Source of the DNA: Enoplosus armatus | Lineage: Eukaryota; Chordata; Actinopteri; Centrarchiformes; Enoplosidae | NCBI RefSeq assembly: GCF_043641665.1 | Contig: NC_092183.1 | Coordinates: 1,840,001-1,904,000 of the forward strand | DNA: 64,000 nucleotides | Direction: 5' to 3' | Shown: in pieces, positions 41,050 through 54,799 of the stretch | How the letters are laid out: each line of letters begins with the position of its first letter | Position numbering within the stretch: position 1 is the stretch's first letter | Program-made: the position numbers and the translations under genes | The notes under the pieces: model-generated | Databases searched by the model: none | What the model was told of the DNA's origin: nothing | The model's input: only the letters and a program-made list of their open reading frames with translations

Positions 41050-44000
41050 TCAAACTTGGAATCGTCCCTGAAAGTGTTTGGTGATTGCCGGAGGACTTTC
41101 CCGTCTGAACCATCTGCCAGTAAAGAAACATGACGTCTGACACGATGTTGTCAAGGTCTCTTTTACCACAAATAAACATGAAGAATATGAGGACATCTGG
41201 TTGATCAAATTAAAATGTGTCCCTCAACCAACGGCACCATCTGGCCCACTGAGCTGTAAACTCGCTAATTTATCATGGGGTGTTTTTTTTTTTTTCTTCT
41301 CACTACGCTCAAGTGAATAAATGCTAAATCACTGCACATTAATTAAACACACGTTGTCACTTTCCTGTGGCAGTGGGCTAAAGTGACTGTGAATGAAATA
41401 CAGGATCAGATCCTGATCAATCGCACAGGATTATGGAGCGAAAAGAGCATTATTCATGACCTGATTCCACTGCAGCTGGAACATTAACACAGACAGAGCA
41501 AGTTCATCATGGCCGACATGAAGCTTGTGACTTAAACATCCACTGGAGAAAACGTCAGGTCTGTGTGGAGCGATGAGGAGGCCGTGACCTTCCTCACGTT
41601 GATGCATGAAACTAACACAAATGTGTTTTCTCATTTTCTTCCCACCATTTGAGGTTTGACTGGAGCTCTTTTAATTATGTCATCTCATTTGAGAGCCTCT
41701 TCTTCTGCAATGGTTTAATGACCGGAGAATTAGCGCCACCCACTGTTTATCTTGATGAACCAACTGTCAATATTTGCATAACGACAGTAGAAGGAAACTG
41801 AACTGAACATTTCATCAGTATAAAATGTCTATTTCCTATTTTTAGTCCAGACCAGGAGAACAAAGGATGAATTTAACCTCTTTATTCTAAATGTAACCAC
41901 CTTATAGCCAGACCTCTCTCATGTCCGCACTTTGTTTTAGAAAGAATATATTTAATCCGTCATTAAGGGATCTGATAGGCTGTTTATGAGTCAGGGCGTA
42001 TACATTATGTGCTTTCAGGACTTATCATTTTATCTCCCAGGCCTTATGGAAACATTCATTTTCATTTTCTTTTGCAGTTTTTCTGAAAATGTGGTTAAAA
42101 TGTGCGCTACATTGGGATGTAAACCTGGCTACTGATGTCGTCTGTGGCTCTGGAGGAGGTTTTGTCGAGTCTGAGGAAATAATGGGAATGATGTCAGATT
42201 TAAAACAGTCTGTGTTACAAACTGGAGGTGTCGGCTTTGAAAGAGTCCAAGCAGAGAGGATCTAACTTTGTGAGATCCAGTGTTTCTGGAGCTGCCACAG
42301 AGGCTGAATCCAAATATCTGGACTTCGCTGCACTGACAGACTTGCAGACTAAACGGGTGGATTCTCAGGAAGTCCACGAGGGCCAAGGGCTGTCCAGATC
42401 CACAATTCATCAAGTCTGCAATGGGCCTCCTGTCGACTTCACCAGACTTCACTTAGAAGATTATAAATTGTTCATAGCAATATGGATGTGACGATGTAAA
42501 AGAACAATTCTATTATCATTATTTACAATATTGGTCCATTGGTTCCCACTGGAGGCATAAATCCTTTAAAAAACGCCTCACAAATATATAGTTTCTTTAC
42601 TAAAACAGGCGCAGTAATCTCCTAACACAGGTGGGCACTGTAGTTTTTGGCAAACGTCACTGAAACAGGAGAAAATAGTGCATTTGTTGGGGACTATTTT
42701 CAGCGGCGGAATAATACTTACTTTTGTTTCTGCATGGATTAAGTCCTTTCCGTCTATCTGTCTTCTTTTGTTCCGTTATTTTAATCCAGTAAAGCACTTT
42801 AAGTTTGTATTTTTAAAGTGTTAAACGCTGTATATTAATCTGTGTGAGTAAACTGTCGTCCCATGTAGCCAAACTCAGCCCAGCGTCTGTCGGCCCCATT
42901 ACACACTGACCCTGAAGCATTGACGAAGAGCAGAGATCTCATTGTGAATAATGACACAGAAATGTCAGCATAAAGCCACTGGCCTCCTTTTTGTTATCGC
43001 ATGCGCTGAAATATTGATGAACCTCCCTTTTCGTGTCTCAGATATTTGCCTCTGACTGATGAACGCTGTGATGTTTTTCCTGCCAAAACAACCAGAACTG
43101 TTTACCGTTAACAAAAGCCGCAGTGCAGCCCACTGGCGGGGTGGGGGGGGCAACCATCCTGCAATGTGAACAGTTTGTCACCATTTTCATCTCACCACGA
43201 TCGCTGCCCAGTTTGCTGCTTTCCTCAAGAGCTGCTTTATATGCCGTCTTTGTTTTTACCTTCTGCATCCTGGAAGAGACTCGTTCCGCTGCTAATTCCC
43301 CCCCCCCCCCCCCCCCCCTCTGCTTCGTTTGCTGAACGCATCTCTACGGCTGTGATTTATCACCGCTCTGTGGCTTTCAGGTAATTCCCAGGTGATGCTA
43401 CCTGTCTTAACGACCGCCCAAAATAGAAGACTTATCACCCAGAAGGAGGCTACAGAGGATATGTGAGCCTTCCCTCCCCTGTTTCCCTGAGACAATGTGA
43501 ATGTCTGCACTTTATTCCACTGCTGAGCTGATTCACTCAACACCAAAGGGTTTCTCTACTTATTTAAAGACAAATGAGGCTTCCTGAGTCCGTGCTGGAT
43601 TAAAAAGATCTCTCTGCAGCACATAGTCTCATTCAGTGTGACATGAAAGAGCAAATAGTGTAGGTAACTGATTAATCTCTCTCCGTGAGGTGCACATACC
43701 GTCCTGGATTAAGGACTTAGGTTTCTGTCATAAATCAGCAGATGTTCTTCAGAAGGAGGTGATTGCTGTCTCACTGCAGGCTCTGTAAATCTGTAAAGAC
43801 AACATTTTAACATGCCTTCATGAAAAGCCATCTGATTTTCACAGTGACCATAACGTGACCACCAGTTTCAACTTGTGCTGAGTGTTTCCAGGGGGCGTTA
43901 CCGCCGGGCGCAGACCGAAATGCCTCTGAATGCTACAACCAATCAGAGCAACGGAACGTGTGACTAGGCTGCTAGGCTAGGTAGCTAGTTCCAACATCCA

Positions 44001-44360
44001 ATCCACATACGTTTGGCATGACATGATTCAGAAGCCAACACTTACCATCTGTACATAACGTGAACGACCGTCCAGTTCGTTTAATACTGATAGATTCAAA
44101 ACGTTCCAAATCAGCGGCAGCCATCTGGGTTGTTTACAAAAATGCCTCACCGGCGCTTGAATATTAGATCGGTTGTGATTGGCCCGACCTGAGTCAGTCC
44201 AGATGGAAATCTGTCTGAACGGGGGGGGGGGGGGGACAGACGCATCTGCCGGAGCAAATGAAACATGAGCTCACAGGTTGGTCTGGTTCCCGGGCTAACA
44301 CAATCATCCCGAACTGTTCCAAATAGCAGCCACAGGTTTAAAATATACTGAAATACACAG
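41050..44360. other. Intergenic, no gene seen
   Basis: Unique-looking AT-rich DNA with (C)21 at 43298-43318, (G)15 at 44221-44235 and a short fish-repeat-like block at 42590-42725 (AGTGCATTTGTTGGGGACTA). No splice-supported frame. Confidence 0.45.
43298..43318 (+). repeat. (C)21 homopolymer
   Basis: Longest single-base run in the window. Confidence 0.97.
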
Positions 44361-44369
44361 AAATACAAT

Positions 44370-44800
44370 AGTTAGATGAGCACATCCATACCAATCTCAT
44401 GTCTAAGTATGGAGCTGGAGTCGGGATGATTAGCCTAGCTTAGCATAAAGACTGGAACCAGGTGAAATTACCTAGCCTGGCTGTTCAAAAACATACCTAC
44501 AAGCTCTCTGATTAACACAAAGGGTCAAATTTGTTTATGTAACAAGGCTAATGTTAGCAACTCTGTCAGGTTGTGCTTATGCACAACGTTGCTTTGAGCT
44601 AAATGCTAACATACTCAATAACGATGCTAACAAGCTGATGTTTAGCATGTATAATGTTTGCGATGTTGACCGTCTTAGTTTGGTGTGTTAGCACGCTAAC
44701 CCTCCTCATGCACGACGCCTTGACTCTGACCACGGTGTGTCTATCAGCTAGCTTGCCTTGTCTTCTGCCCCCTAGTGGCCAAATAATAATAATGTATCTG
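44370..44800. repeat. Two abutting fish elements
   Basis: 44370-44530 has CATACCAATCTCATGTCTAA and TTAGCTTAGCATAAAGACTGG (same family as 31905). 44540-44800 has repeated GCTAAC/GTTAGC motifs and ends in the CTCF-like motif (same family as 22240). Confidence 0.65.
44765..44778 (-). promoter_or_regulatory. Perfect CTCF core motif
   Basis: The minus strand reads CCACTAGGGGGCAG, an exact CTCF core consensus. It lies in a repeat copy, so it may have been spread by the repeat. Confidence 0.45.
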
Positions 44801-45319
44801 TACAGGTTGATCTTCCTGCTCTTAATACTTTCAAACAGGCCGAGCGGCGTCCTCTCTGTTGCCTCTCTCCCGTCCGTCAGCTGTGTAACGTCTCAGCGAA
44901 CACGCAGCAGATGGATGTGAGTGTCGGCGACGTGTTTAAATCAGCGCAGATGGACGAACGCCAGCGGCAGAGAGACGGAGGCGAGGATGTTTAGTGAGCT
45001 GCTATTTTCATGATCCTTCAGAGCTCTCTGGGCCGCTTTTAATTATACATGAGCGAAGCATTGACAGAGTTTTAATGATGTAGGAGAGCACAACATGTAT
45101 CAATGAATTGATCAGGTCATTATCATACAGCTGATGAACCAAGGAGCTGCAGCGTGTGTGTGTGTGTTTGTACATCTCCGCCTGTGAGCATGTAAATATG
45201 AGCATTAGTGTATGTGTGTTTTCTTGTATTTCTATCTTTGTGAGGACCAGTAGTAGACTTTCTATGAAAACTGTTTTAGAACATTTTGTAAAGTGAACAT
45301 GTGTGCAAAGTGAGGGCAT

Positions 45320-45545
45320 TTCTTGGCAAGTTTATTTGTATAGCGCCTTTCAACAACAAACTAATACAAAGTGCTTTTCATAAGACATAAAGGGGCAAGA
45401 TATAAAAGAAATCCCAGGCAACATAAGAAGACAATATAAAAAGACATACACAGAATTTTAAAAAGAGAAAAATAAAATAGAGGACAGAGAATAACAATTA
45501 CAGTGCAGCTCCAGTACAGTGCAAGACATGAATAAATAGTCTCAA
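45320..45545 (+). repeat. Dispersed repeat (TTTATTTGTATAGCGCC type)
   Basis: CAAGTTTATTTGTATAGCGCC, TTTCAACAACAA, ACAAAGTGCTTTTCATAAGAC, then A-rich sequence. A very common fish repeat signature; likely retroelement 3' end. Family not named with confidence. Confidence 0.65.
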
Positions 45546-45901
45546 TTTTAATGACATTTCTGGAAAGTGAGGATATTTTTGGTAACTTGGGACAATTTTA
45601 AAGTCAGAGGATGATCAGAAAATGAGGTCAGTTTAAACTGAGGAAAGTTTGTGAGGGATTTTATGTAAATTAGGACATGGTAAGACCTGGTTTTAGGGTT
45701 AAGTTTAGACTTAAGGTTAGGGTGAGAGGTTCGGGAATATATTTTCTCAGGAAGGGTCCTCACAAGTATAGAACCATGAATCTGTGTAGCCACAGCCATG
45801 TGTGATTACCAGTGTGAATGTTTGTTTGTGCATGTTTGTTTCCACATTTCTGCATGTGTATGTGCTGTAAGCACATGTATCTGCCTGTGTACATGATTGT
45901 C

Positions 45902-45942
<41 letters not shown>
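45902..45942 (+). repeat. (GT)n then (GA)n microsatellite
   Basis: GT run followed by GAGAGAGAGA. Confidence 0.95.
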
Positions 45943-45954
<12 letters not shown>

Positions 45955-46489
45955 CTGCAGATTCTTCTGACCTTGGACGCCCGCTGAGCTGCTGGAAACA
46001 AGCAGCAGCTCATCAAATATTTACGGCTCCATCTAATTCAGGCCTTCATGTGGTCTTTCTTCCTCTGGCCTGAGGGCTGTTGGCCACAGGCTTCCAGAAA
46101 AGAGAGGGAAACACATCAGCACCCGAGTCCAGACTTACTATAAACACATGAACAGCACAGTTCAAACAGTTCAAACATCCCATAATGAGCGGCTGCACAA
46201 GCTTTTCTTTTACTACTTTGAACTTGAGCCCGTGTTTCTGAATTAAGTTCTGAAAATGGAAAAATTTGAGATTTAGGCATGAAACCAATATAATAACTAA
46301 GATTAATTTTGCATTTAATCCGTTAAAAACATTAACTGAAAAATGTCACGAACCTGCAGTGATTTCTTCTAATGTCTTGCTCTGCCCGGCCAACAGTGAA
46401 GATATTCAGACAGAAGATATAAAACAGAGAACAGCAGCAAATTCTCACATCTGAGCAGCTGGAATAGAAAATATTTGTCCTTTTTTCAT

Positions 46490-46990
46490 CCCACGCTAGT
46501 TGCATGGCTCGAGGGATGTCGGCCTGTCTGTCTGTCTGTCTGTCTGTCCACCTTGTTTGTCCAGACTAAAATATCTCAACAAATGTTACATGGCTTGTCA
46601 TAAAATGTAATACAAACATTCGTGTTCCCCAGAGGATGAATCCAAGTTAAGTGAGCAGCAGCAGGCTGACATTTCTGGCTTTTTCTGGTTCAGATATTCA
46701 CGTTCCTCTCAGGATGAATTATAATAACTTCGGTGATCCTCTGACTTTCAATCTAGCGCCACCATCAGGTCAAAACTTCTGACCAACTATCTTCAAAACT
46801 ACTGACTTTCCAATCAGCCTCTGTTGTATTTGTGTTTATTGCTAATTAGCAAATGTTAGCATGCTAACATGCTATTGAACATGATACCTTCTTTACTAGT
46901 TAGTAGTATGTTAGCGTGCTAATCGAGTAAAGCTAAAGCATGTTAATTGACTGATAATCAGCTAATCTGTTTAGCTCAACTCTGTTTTCT
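46490..46990 (-). repeat. GCTAACATGCTAA-type element, opposite sense
   Basis: GTCTGTCTGTCTGTC run (46527-46549), CCAGACTAAAATATCTCAAC, CCCCAGAGGATGAATCC, GCGCCACCATCAGGTC and ATGTTAGCATGCTAACATGC. Mirror of the copy at 22240. Confidence 0.75.
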
Positions 46991-46999
46991 GCTTGTAGA

Positions 47000-48640
47000 G
47001 AGGTGACACAAAGAAGCCCGACTCTGATGACCTGGATTCAGACTGAACCCCGAAACAAGTGACCACTGAAAAAGATCTGAGAAGTCAGTTTTCACTTTTT
47101 CACTTTTTATATAATAATCTAACAGTTCAAATGTATTTTCTGTAAATGTTATCTCCTTCTCGAATAATCTAAGTGCTGTTTCAAAGAATCATCCACAATG
47201 TCAGGAATATAGACTTCAACAAGACGTAAAAATCTCGTTATTGTAACGAGTGTTTTGTCCCAATAACAGTCCAATTTAAGATCAATGACACATGAAACTT
47301 ACCACGTATAGTTTGTGTATAATTGGAGAATGTAAACTCTGTAAAACATTTGCAAAGATAATTTTTTAAAATATGTTTCATGTTTTCATTCATCAAAGTT
47401 ATTTTAATCACTGAACCTTCACATTGTTTTTGTGCTTGTGTACTGGAGTTTTATGAAAGTGTGCATGAAGTGAGCAAAAAGGCTCTGCTTGCACAGGACG
47501 AATATTTCATTTAAAGCTCTGTAATTAATGAATGAAGCCCCACACTATTTGTTTTTGTCAAAAGCAGAGTCTGGGGCATCATTTAGTATTCAGGGTTATT
47601 TATCACCTGCTGATTCAGCAACGCCGAATTCTTACTTTGCATCGAAGTTATGCCTCAGAATTCTTCCTCTGTAGATTTAGGAGGAAAATAAACATTATGA
47701 GTCCCAAAGGAGGAAAGTACAGAAGCGTATTGCTGCCACGCCAGTATATTGTTATAACGAGGTACTTTTCACGTTGATTCGACATACAAACTTGGTGGCA
47801 GCAATACGCTTCCATAGGAAAGAAATCAGGTAACTGATAACAAATTAGGGAAGAAATGAATACTATATTATTGGAATTATGAAGACCTGTCTGTTGTAAT
47901 ATAGCATGTAATGTGTGCTACAATCCTGACTTTAGAGATGGCAGATTTAAATACACAAATCAAATACTAATTCAAAGGAAGTTATCTGGGACAGCACGTC
48001 GTCTGGTGGTTGCAGAGAAGGCGGTTTGAAACCACCGAGAAAATGTGGGCAGAGAAAACGAACAAGAAACTTTCTCCTTGCTAAACAAACCCCGAGGGCT
48101 GTGGTTTCACTGGGCATCTCCCAGTGCAACTGTGTGTGTGTGCGCTCAGCAGTGTTCGTGCTCCACCTTCACTGGATAATTAAAGTGTGAAAACAACATG
48201 TGGGTCCCTGAAGTGTGTTATTCTCCAACAGGCAGAACTCCTACTCAGCCAGTCTGCTCCGAGTCAGAGTGTAAATGTGTTCTGACACTGTTTCCATCCA
48301 AATATAAAGGTGTTATCATCATCTCGAGTTTTGGTAGATTACAGAGTCTACCTGAGTTTGGATGACAGCGAGATGGGGATAAAAGCTGCTTCACATGTTG
48401 GCAGCTCCAACAGACAGAAATAGTGTGAGGCGATGACAGTATGTGATGTTTCAGACCCAAAATAACTGAGGGGAGAAAAGAGGAAACTGACGAGCAGCTC
48501 TGAGGTCTGTCAGTCCACCACAGCGGTCCAGAGGATCAATCCTAACTTTCACCCTCATCAGGACAAACTTTCTACACCTAAAACATAACACAGTTGTTGG
48601 CAGCCTCGCCTGTACGTTGGGATAATATAACAAGCTAACC
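47000..48640. other. Intergenic, no gene seen
   Basis: AT-rich DNA with short unsupported frames on both strands. CAGCAATACGCTTCCATAGG at 47799 is a near-inverted match of AGAAGCGTATTGCTGCC at 47721, giving a small hairpin-like pair around 47720-47820. Confidence 0.4.
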
Positions 48641-48840
48641 ATCACAGTCCAATGCTATGCTAACATTTCATGCTCAACTATACTTAATGTTGATATGAAA
48701 GCATGCTAAATGTTTTCTCATCAGTATCATAACATCCAATATTTGTTAACATGAACGTGCTAACTGAAACAGTAGAGTGTTAGCATGCTACAGTTAGCAT
48801 CCTGAGCTGACTCTATTAGCATGCTAATGTACAATAGAAA
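48640..48840. repeat. GCTAACATGCTAA-type element, partial
   Basis: Several GTTAGCATGCTA and ATTAGCATGCTAA motifs close together. Confidence 0.65.
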
Positions 48841-48933
48841 TGTGTAGAAACATGGTGGAGAGGAGGGATTTAATATTATCATTTAATTATTTTTTTAAAT
48901 TTTTGGTTCTTTTCGCTGCTCGCTGCTGTTGAT

Positions 48934-49353
48934 GTGTGTCTGCTAAAACAAAATGGCGGACACAGCAGGCGCCTCAAATATAGCGAGGCGAGACCTGTTG
49001 TGTGTTGGACATGTAGCGGCGTCAGATGCTGCATTGTTGAGTCACAGCAAACCTTGAATGTTGAGTTTACAAATCACTCTGCCTTTAAGTACCACTGTGA
49101 GAAACTGAGACTCACAAACACAAAGAAAGAGATAGGAAATGAAGGCTGGACTTTACAGATCCCAGTTCAGTTTTCATTACGTTCAGACGGTGTTTGTGTC
49201 AAAAATGATCTACTGTGTCTGAATGAGTTACGATGGGATGGTCTGCTGTTTAGAGCGATGGGACTGAACGAGGGGAAGAAATACTTCACAGCTAATGTCA
49301 GTGTTGCTTATAATCATAGACATGAAGCATTAGGAGCACAGCCGGACGCCTGA
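48934..49353 (+). other. Unassigned 139-codon open frame
   Basis: A plus-strand frame in a slightly GC-richer block (starts within GATGTGTGTCTGC, AAAATGGCGGAC nearby). It is the longest non-repetitive intergenic frame. No motif, signal peptide or splice partner was recognised. It could be a transposon fragment or chance. Confidence 0.15.
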
Positions 49354-50059
49354 ACACCAGCATGTGTCCAGATATTTTCACACTGCAAGAGCCCTTCAAC
49401 ACCTGAAGACACACACACACAGCGACCACCTCCTCGGTGATTTATTTCACCGCTGTGCTCGGCTGTTTCTTTCCTTTTTTTCCCGTCCTGATCCCTCGAT
49501 TGTAATTCAGCGGTGGAGGTGAAGGGCAGATGGAGGCGATGAACACATCCGCGTCGAGGAGAAACAGAGGAAGAGCTTCCTTCAGGTGAAAGGAGTGATT
49601 AGCGGCGAGGCTGAAGGTGACTCTGACTAAGAAGGAACTGAGAGAGCGTCAACATTTGTGCAGGACTGAAAGTGTGAAAGGGAAAGGCAGAGGAGGGGGG
49701 GGGAGGTGCTGACGCCACAGGTAACGCCATGTGTTTTTAATGCGAGCAGGACCCAGGATACAAAAGGTGCAGCGCAGTTCATATCTCCGATTTTATTTTG
49801 TTCTATCGTGAGCTTCTGCGATGAAATCTACAGATACAGATCGACAAACCGGTGGTGCTGAAACTGGATCATTTTATCTTCGTTTGTTTCTCCGATTCAG
49901 ATAAACGCGATGACACGAGCGTGAAACGCTCCGTTCAAACATCTTCAGATTCAACGTTCATCAGTTTTATCAAATGAGCCGCGACTGACAAGTGCAGCAC
50001 GTAATGCTCACGAAGCCGTACGCGTGTAAGTCAGTCGTTTGAAATGTTTTCAAAGAGTT

Positions 50060-50240
50060 GTCGGGCATTTTAGGAAACTCTTGTATCCGCTCACTTGATC
50101 AAAATCAATCTCATGTGTGCGTCATTAAGTGCAGAGCTGGAGCCAGCAGGCGATTAGCTTAGCATAAAGACTCACTGATGAACATGTCGTGTCTTAAATA
50201 TAAAAAGGAAATGTTTTCTTGATCTTGTTAGCAGAGAGCA
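50060..50240 (+). repeat. Fish element (CAATCTCATGTGTG / TTAGCTTAGCATAAAGACT type)
   Basis: Same blocks and order as the copies at 31905 and 44370. Confidence 0.6.
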
Positions 50241-50759
50241 GCAATTCAAACAGAAGAATTGGTGGAAGTTCAGATGAGCAGGTTATTATCACATCGAGTG
50301 TGTTTAACCGACAGTGAAATGAAACAGACAGAGTGCTGAAGGAGGTGTGAACATATCTCACGTGACCGAATATGAGATATTCACCATGTTCACAGTGACT
50401 CTGACTCTGAGTCAGCTGAGACTGTGAAAGGATTATACCTGCACTCCCTCATTAGCCACCTGCACTAATCATCTCTGTACAGTCAAGGGGGGGGGGGGTA
50501 ATGAATTGCACGCAATGCAAATGAGTAAACAATGAGTTTCCAGGAACAAATAGAACTAAATCATCTCTCTTGTGGGGTTTCGTAGGTAACGGGCAGCAGT
50601 GGAGAAACCAAATCTTTGCACTTGATCCGGATTCTTTGTGCTCATCAAATGAAAACAAAGTGCTGAATTATTCATTTGCATTTGAATTATCAGGATTATA
50701 AATCCATTAACGGGGTCTTTTGTTTCTCTTCCGTTTATAAACTCAGTTGCACTTTTCCA

Positions 50760-50760
<1 letters not shown>

Positions 50761-50798
<38 letters not shown>
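50761..50798 (+). repeat. (GT)n microsatellite
   Basis: Pure GT run. Confidence 0.95.
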
Positions 50799-50799
<1 letters not shown>

Positions 50800-50800
<1 letters not shown>

Positions 50801-53800
50801 GCCGACGTCGTGTAATGACCCTCTCCTGTATTCAATAAAGACACTGACTGTTCGAGCTCCTCAATAAAGCCATTCAGTAACGCTGCCTTCACTTGATCAG
50901 CCTTTGTATAAAACCATTTAGTTATTACTGACGGAGCGTTGAGCCATGAATCAGCAGCGGCCACAGGGCTGCGTTCAGAAAAACAACTCAAGGCTCGACG
51001 CTAAGCTTTTAAAGAGGTCTGTGTTGCAGCTCATATGACGCACTGAGGTCGGGCTGAGCTCCCTTCCAGTGGAGAAGCCAGTGCAGAGGCATGTGAGGCA
51101 ACAGGTAGCTGTGAAGTGAAGCAATTGGACCGTCTCACTGTCAATCAACACATTAACGGGGTCCTGGTCCTTACAAGCTAAATTAGCTATCACAGTTACT
51201 TTTTGCAGTTTGGGTTGACTTTCTCGTCTTGTTCTTTAATTTTGTTAACTTTTCTAATACAACCGCAAAATGTGCCACAGAATCCTGTGAGTGTTTGTTT
51301 CGAAGGGGACAGTAAATTATTTACTTACTAACCTAAATACTTTAGTCACTATTTGTTGTCAGTTTTTGTTTAGGAAGTTCAATCTTCATTTTGTTATTTA
51401 TATATATATATATATATATATTTTCTCTGGGGCCAGAGACCAGAGGGGCCTAAGCATCTGCTTATGTCACATATTGGAGCCGGCTCTGCTCGTCTGTAGT
51501 TCTGTAGTAATCCAAGCAACATGTGCACATCAAAGTTTGGTTTTCCGTTCTGCTTAATGGGAAAATAACAGACAAGACTATAAAGAGTTCACTAAATAGT
51601 TGCTTGTGCTGTTGTTGGCTTTGTTGCTTCAGTAAACTATTTAAATTAATTAATAATTAAGTTCACTCTTGACCTCCATTAAAGTCAGAAAGGTCGGTGG
51701 CACTGAGTGAAATGTACTTTTAAAATGTTTGTTGTGTTATTTATTGTGAGGCTGTTGAAAGCTCACAGTCGTGTTACTGTTCGTGTTCGACACCTTCAGA
51801 ATTCTAATGAAATTCATTTTATAATAAAATGATCCTCAGCAAGGTTAAATTCTTCATATTTACAATTCATCGTAAATCTTAAATTATTCTCATCAGACTT
51901 TTTTGATTTTCAAATAGTTCTGGTTATTCCGAAAAAGAAAATGTGCATCAAACCCGCATGTGGAAGCTTTGAGAGGCACATAAAAACTGTGTCTCACCAT
52001 CCGTGATGTTTTCTAAAGCGGTGGATTCAGGTCGGCGTCAGCAGCATGGAGCTGTAACACAGGTCGGCTCTGTGCTGGCTGGACACCTGCAGACACTCTG
52101 GTTTGGCCCGACCTGCAATTTAACGTATCACTGAAAAGTACAGGCGAACATCTCCGCTGCAGTAAACACGTGAAAACGCTCTCGACTTCTGAAGTTCGTG
52201 CTGCGGTACGTTCACTCTTTCTCCTCCGACCTCCCGCCTGGTCTCGTTCATCCCTTCTATCGGTTTCTTTCTATTCACAAACTGACCCTCGTTCCTCACG
52301 CTCCACCTTCCAGCGAGGAGTAGAAGTATTTCAGCACTGTTCCAGAGGTTTTATATGGATTGACTGAGAAACTCCTGAAGGTCTGAAATCAGCAACAGGA
52401 CAGAAGTTAAACCAAACTTTAGTGCTGCACATGATTAATAACTGCTGCGAAATGCCCCTGAAAATCAGATTAAAGGGGCAAAACTGTTTAATTTACAACC
52501 GTGACACAAGCTCGAAATTGATTAAATTCTGCAATTAAAAGACTCTGAACATGTGAACGCTGCCCTGAAGCGCTCCGAGGATTTCACTCCTTCAGCCGCA
52601 CGAAGTGCCGAGACGGTGGAGTGTGTTTCTGATCATCTCACATTGTGAGTGACGCGTTTACCTGTGTGTGTGTGTGTGTGTGTGTGTCATCTATCATAAC
52701 TGATCCCATCCACATCATTTCCATTTGGCCGTGGAGTCTTCATTAAACGGGAACTGCAGATAATACAAAAACACAGTATGATAAAAGTGTCACTCTGTTG
52801 GTTTCTGTACTAAAACTATATAGACATTAATAATTAAACACGTTCCTTTGGGTAGTAACAGCAGACACAAGCTAATAAAGCCAGTCTGCATGCTGACTGG
52901 CAAACGTTTGCTATTTTTGGCTATAAATTAATTTTGTTAACTTATCTAATACAACTGGAAAATGAGAAAACAGTCTTTGTCTGTGTGCCGAAGGGCGCTC
53001 TTATCTCCGCCCGACGGCCGTGTGTGTGTAATATGTTCGGCTTTCCCTGGTGGCCCCTGATTGGTTGACACGGCAGCAGAAAATAACTGGATCATGTTGC
53101 CAAAGTGGGAGATTTTCCGCCCATTTAGTCGGCTGTAGGATGGTTTCATGTCGGTAAACTTTAGCCTGATTTGTCATGGTGCCGATTATTTTATTTATTA
53201 TTTCATATATTATTTTCTGGCTAATAATTACATTTTTTTAACCAACCTGGCAACACTGCCCAAGTAGCTAGAAGTCACTTAGTCTGGTTTCTCTACGGCG
53301 GCCTGCTCAAATCCTCCTCCCACAGGAAGTGGCCAAGACTTAATTTATTGACATTAATGTTAGTAAGTAACTGGAATAAGCAGCGTGTAGTTGAGTGGCA
53401 CTGATGCATCGTGTTGCAGTTGTGTGAGGTTCAGTTTTCTCGCTGGATGACCTTGAATTTGTTTTTGTTTTTTTTGCTGGAGACTCTTTGTTGGCATCCC
53501 TCCAAAATGATGCACACACTAAATGTATTGCTAATATCCGGAGATAAAGATTTCTTTTCCGTCATAGTTGCGAGTGTCAACGTAACATAAATTCTGTCAT
53601 TTGTTGGCAAACGTTGAGCCGGGTTTAGCCTCTCAGAGAGCCTCTGGCATCCCCGCTGTGCCAAAACATTAATCTCATTGAAATGAAAGAGGAGGTCAAC
53701 CTGAAAACACCCTAATAAAGGCGGCAAAGTCGGACTGAACAATGGAGCGGAAACAAAATGGCCATCAAGTCTAAATATCAGGCTTTTTTTAAGTTTAGTT

Positions 53801-54180
53801 TTGTCATTAAAACACTTCCACAGGTTTCTAATAAGTGTGAAACCAGACCCGAGATGACGAGTGTGAAAACCACCAAAACTTGTGTGTGTTTATATGAAAA
53901 CAGGCTGGAGGGCTGCTGCAGAGAGGGAGGCTCTCACTCTCCAGTCCACCTGCTGCTGAGTGACGTAAACACAGCTCACACACACACACACACACTCACC
54001 CCTGTAACCCAGCACTTTGCTGATGCAGCAGAACAACAGCCAGTGTGTCTCTCCGTCTAAACTGGGTTACTTGAGCATGCAGAGCCTCAGAGTGGTGCAA
54101 CATGACAGATGAGAGGAGCGTCGTCCTCCTCGCTGTGTGAAGGGCTGAGGCGGCTCGTGATGCGCGGCGTTATAGATAGA
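50800..54180. other. Intergenic, no gene seen
   Basis: AT-rich DNA with TA run 51399-51420 and GT run 52664-52687. No supported exon. Confidence 0.45.
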
Positions 54181-54191
54181 GGTGGGGAAGC

Positions 54192-54195
<4 letters not shown>

Positions 54196-54268
<73 letters not shown>
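54196..54268 (+). repeat. (GT)36 microsatellite
   Basis: Longest dinucleotide GT run in the window, 73 bp without interruption. Confidence 0.98.
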
Positions 54269-54275
<7 letters not shown>

Positions 54276-54799
54276 AGGAAGCCAGAGTTGAGTTTGGATG
54301 TTAGAAAGACAGAAACTAGTCTGGCTGTGTGTTTGTGTTATGAACTGATGAAGATGTACACACATCAACTCCAACACCACAGTCAGTGATCAGCTGTCAC
54401 ACGTCATCTTCATCTTCGTCAGGCCCGACTCCAGTGATTATTCACCAGGGTGTTTAATTAACAAGAAAAGCCAACTAAGCGTGTAAATTGCTGCAATTAC
54501 AGTAATTTCTGACGCGACTCGGCGTGAAGTGATCTGAATAAACCTCCGCTCATTCGGCTAATGTGAGATGTTGAATATGGTGCACTTGTTAATCTGCACT
54601 GTGGCGGTGACTCACCAGCAGGTTTACTTAGTGTTACCTGGATTGCCTCTCTGTCTGCTGGGGGACAGCTCTCTGTTTCTGCACCTGAGAGGAGTAAAAA
54701 CAACCAAGAGGCGTCACTCTGCTGCGGATTCTTGGAACCAGAAACACAATTCAAGCCAGTTATATTCACATGTAGTTAACACTCTCCTCTACATACATC

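Noticed and set aside
54087..54380. Frames of Thr-His or Val-Cys repeats
   Set aside because: Translation of the (GT)36 microsatellite.
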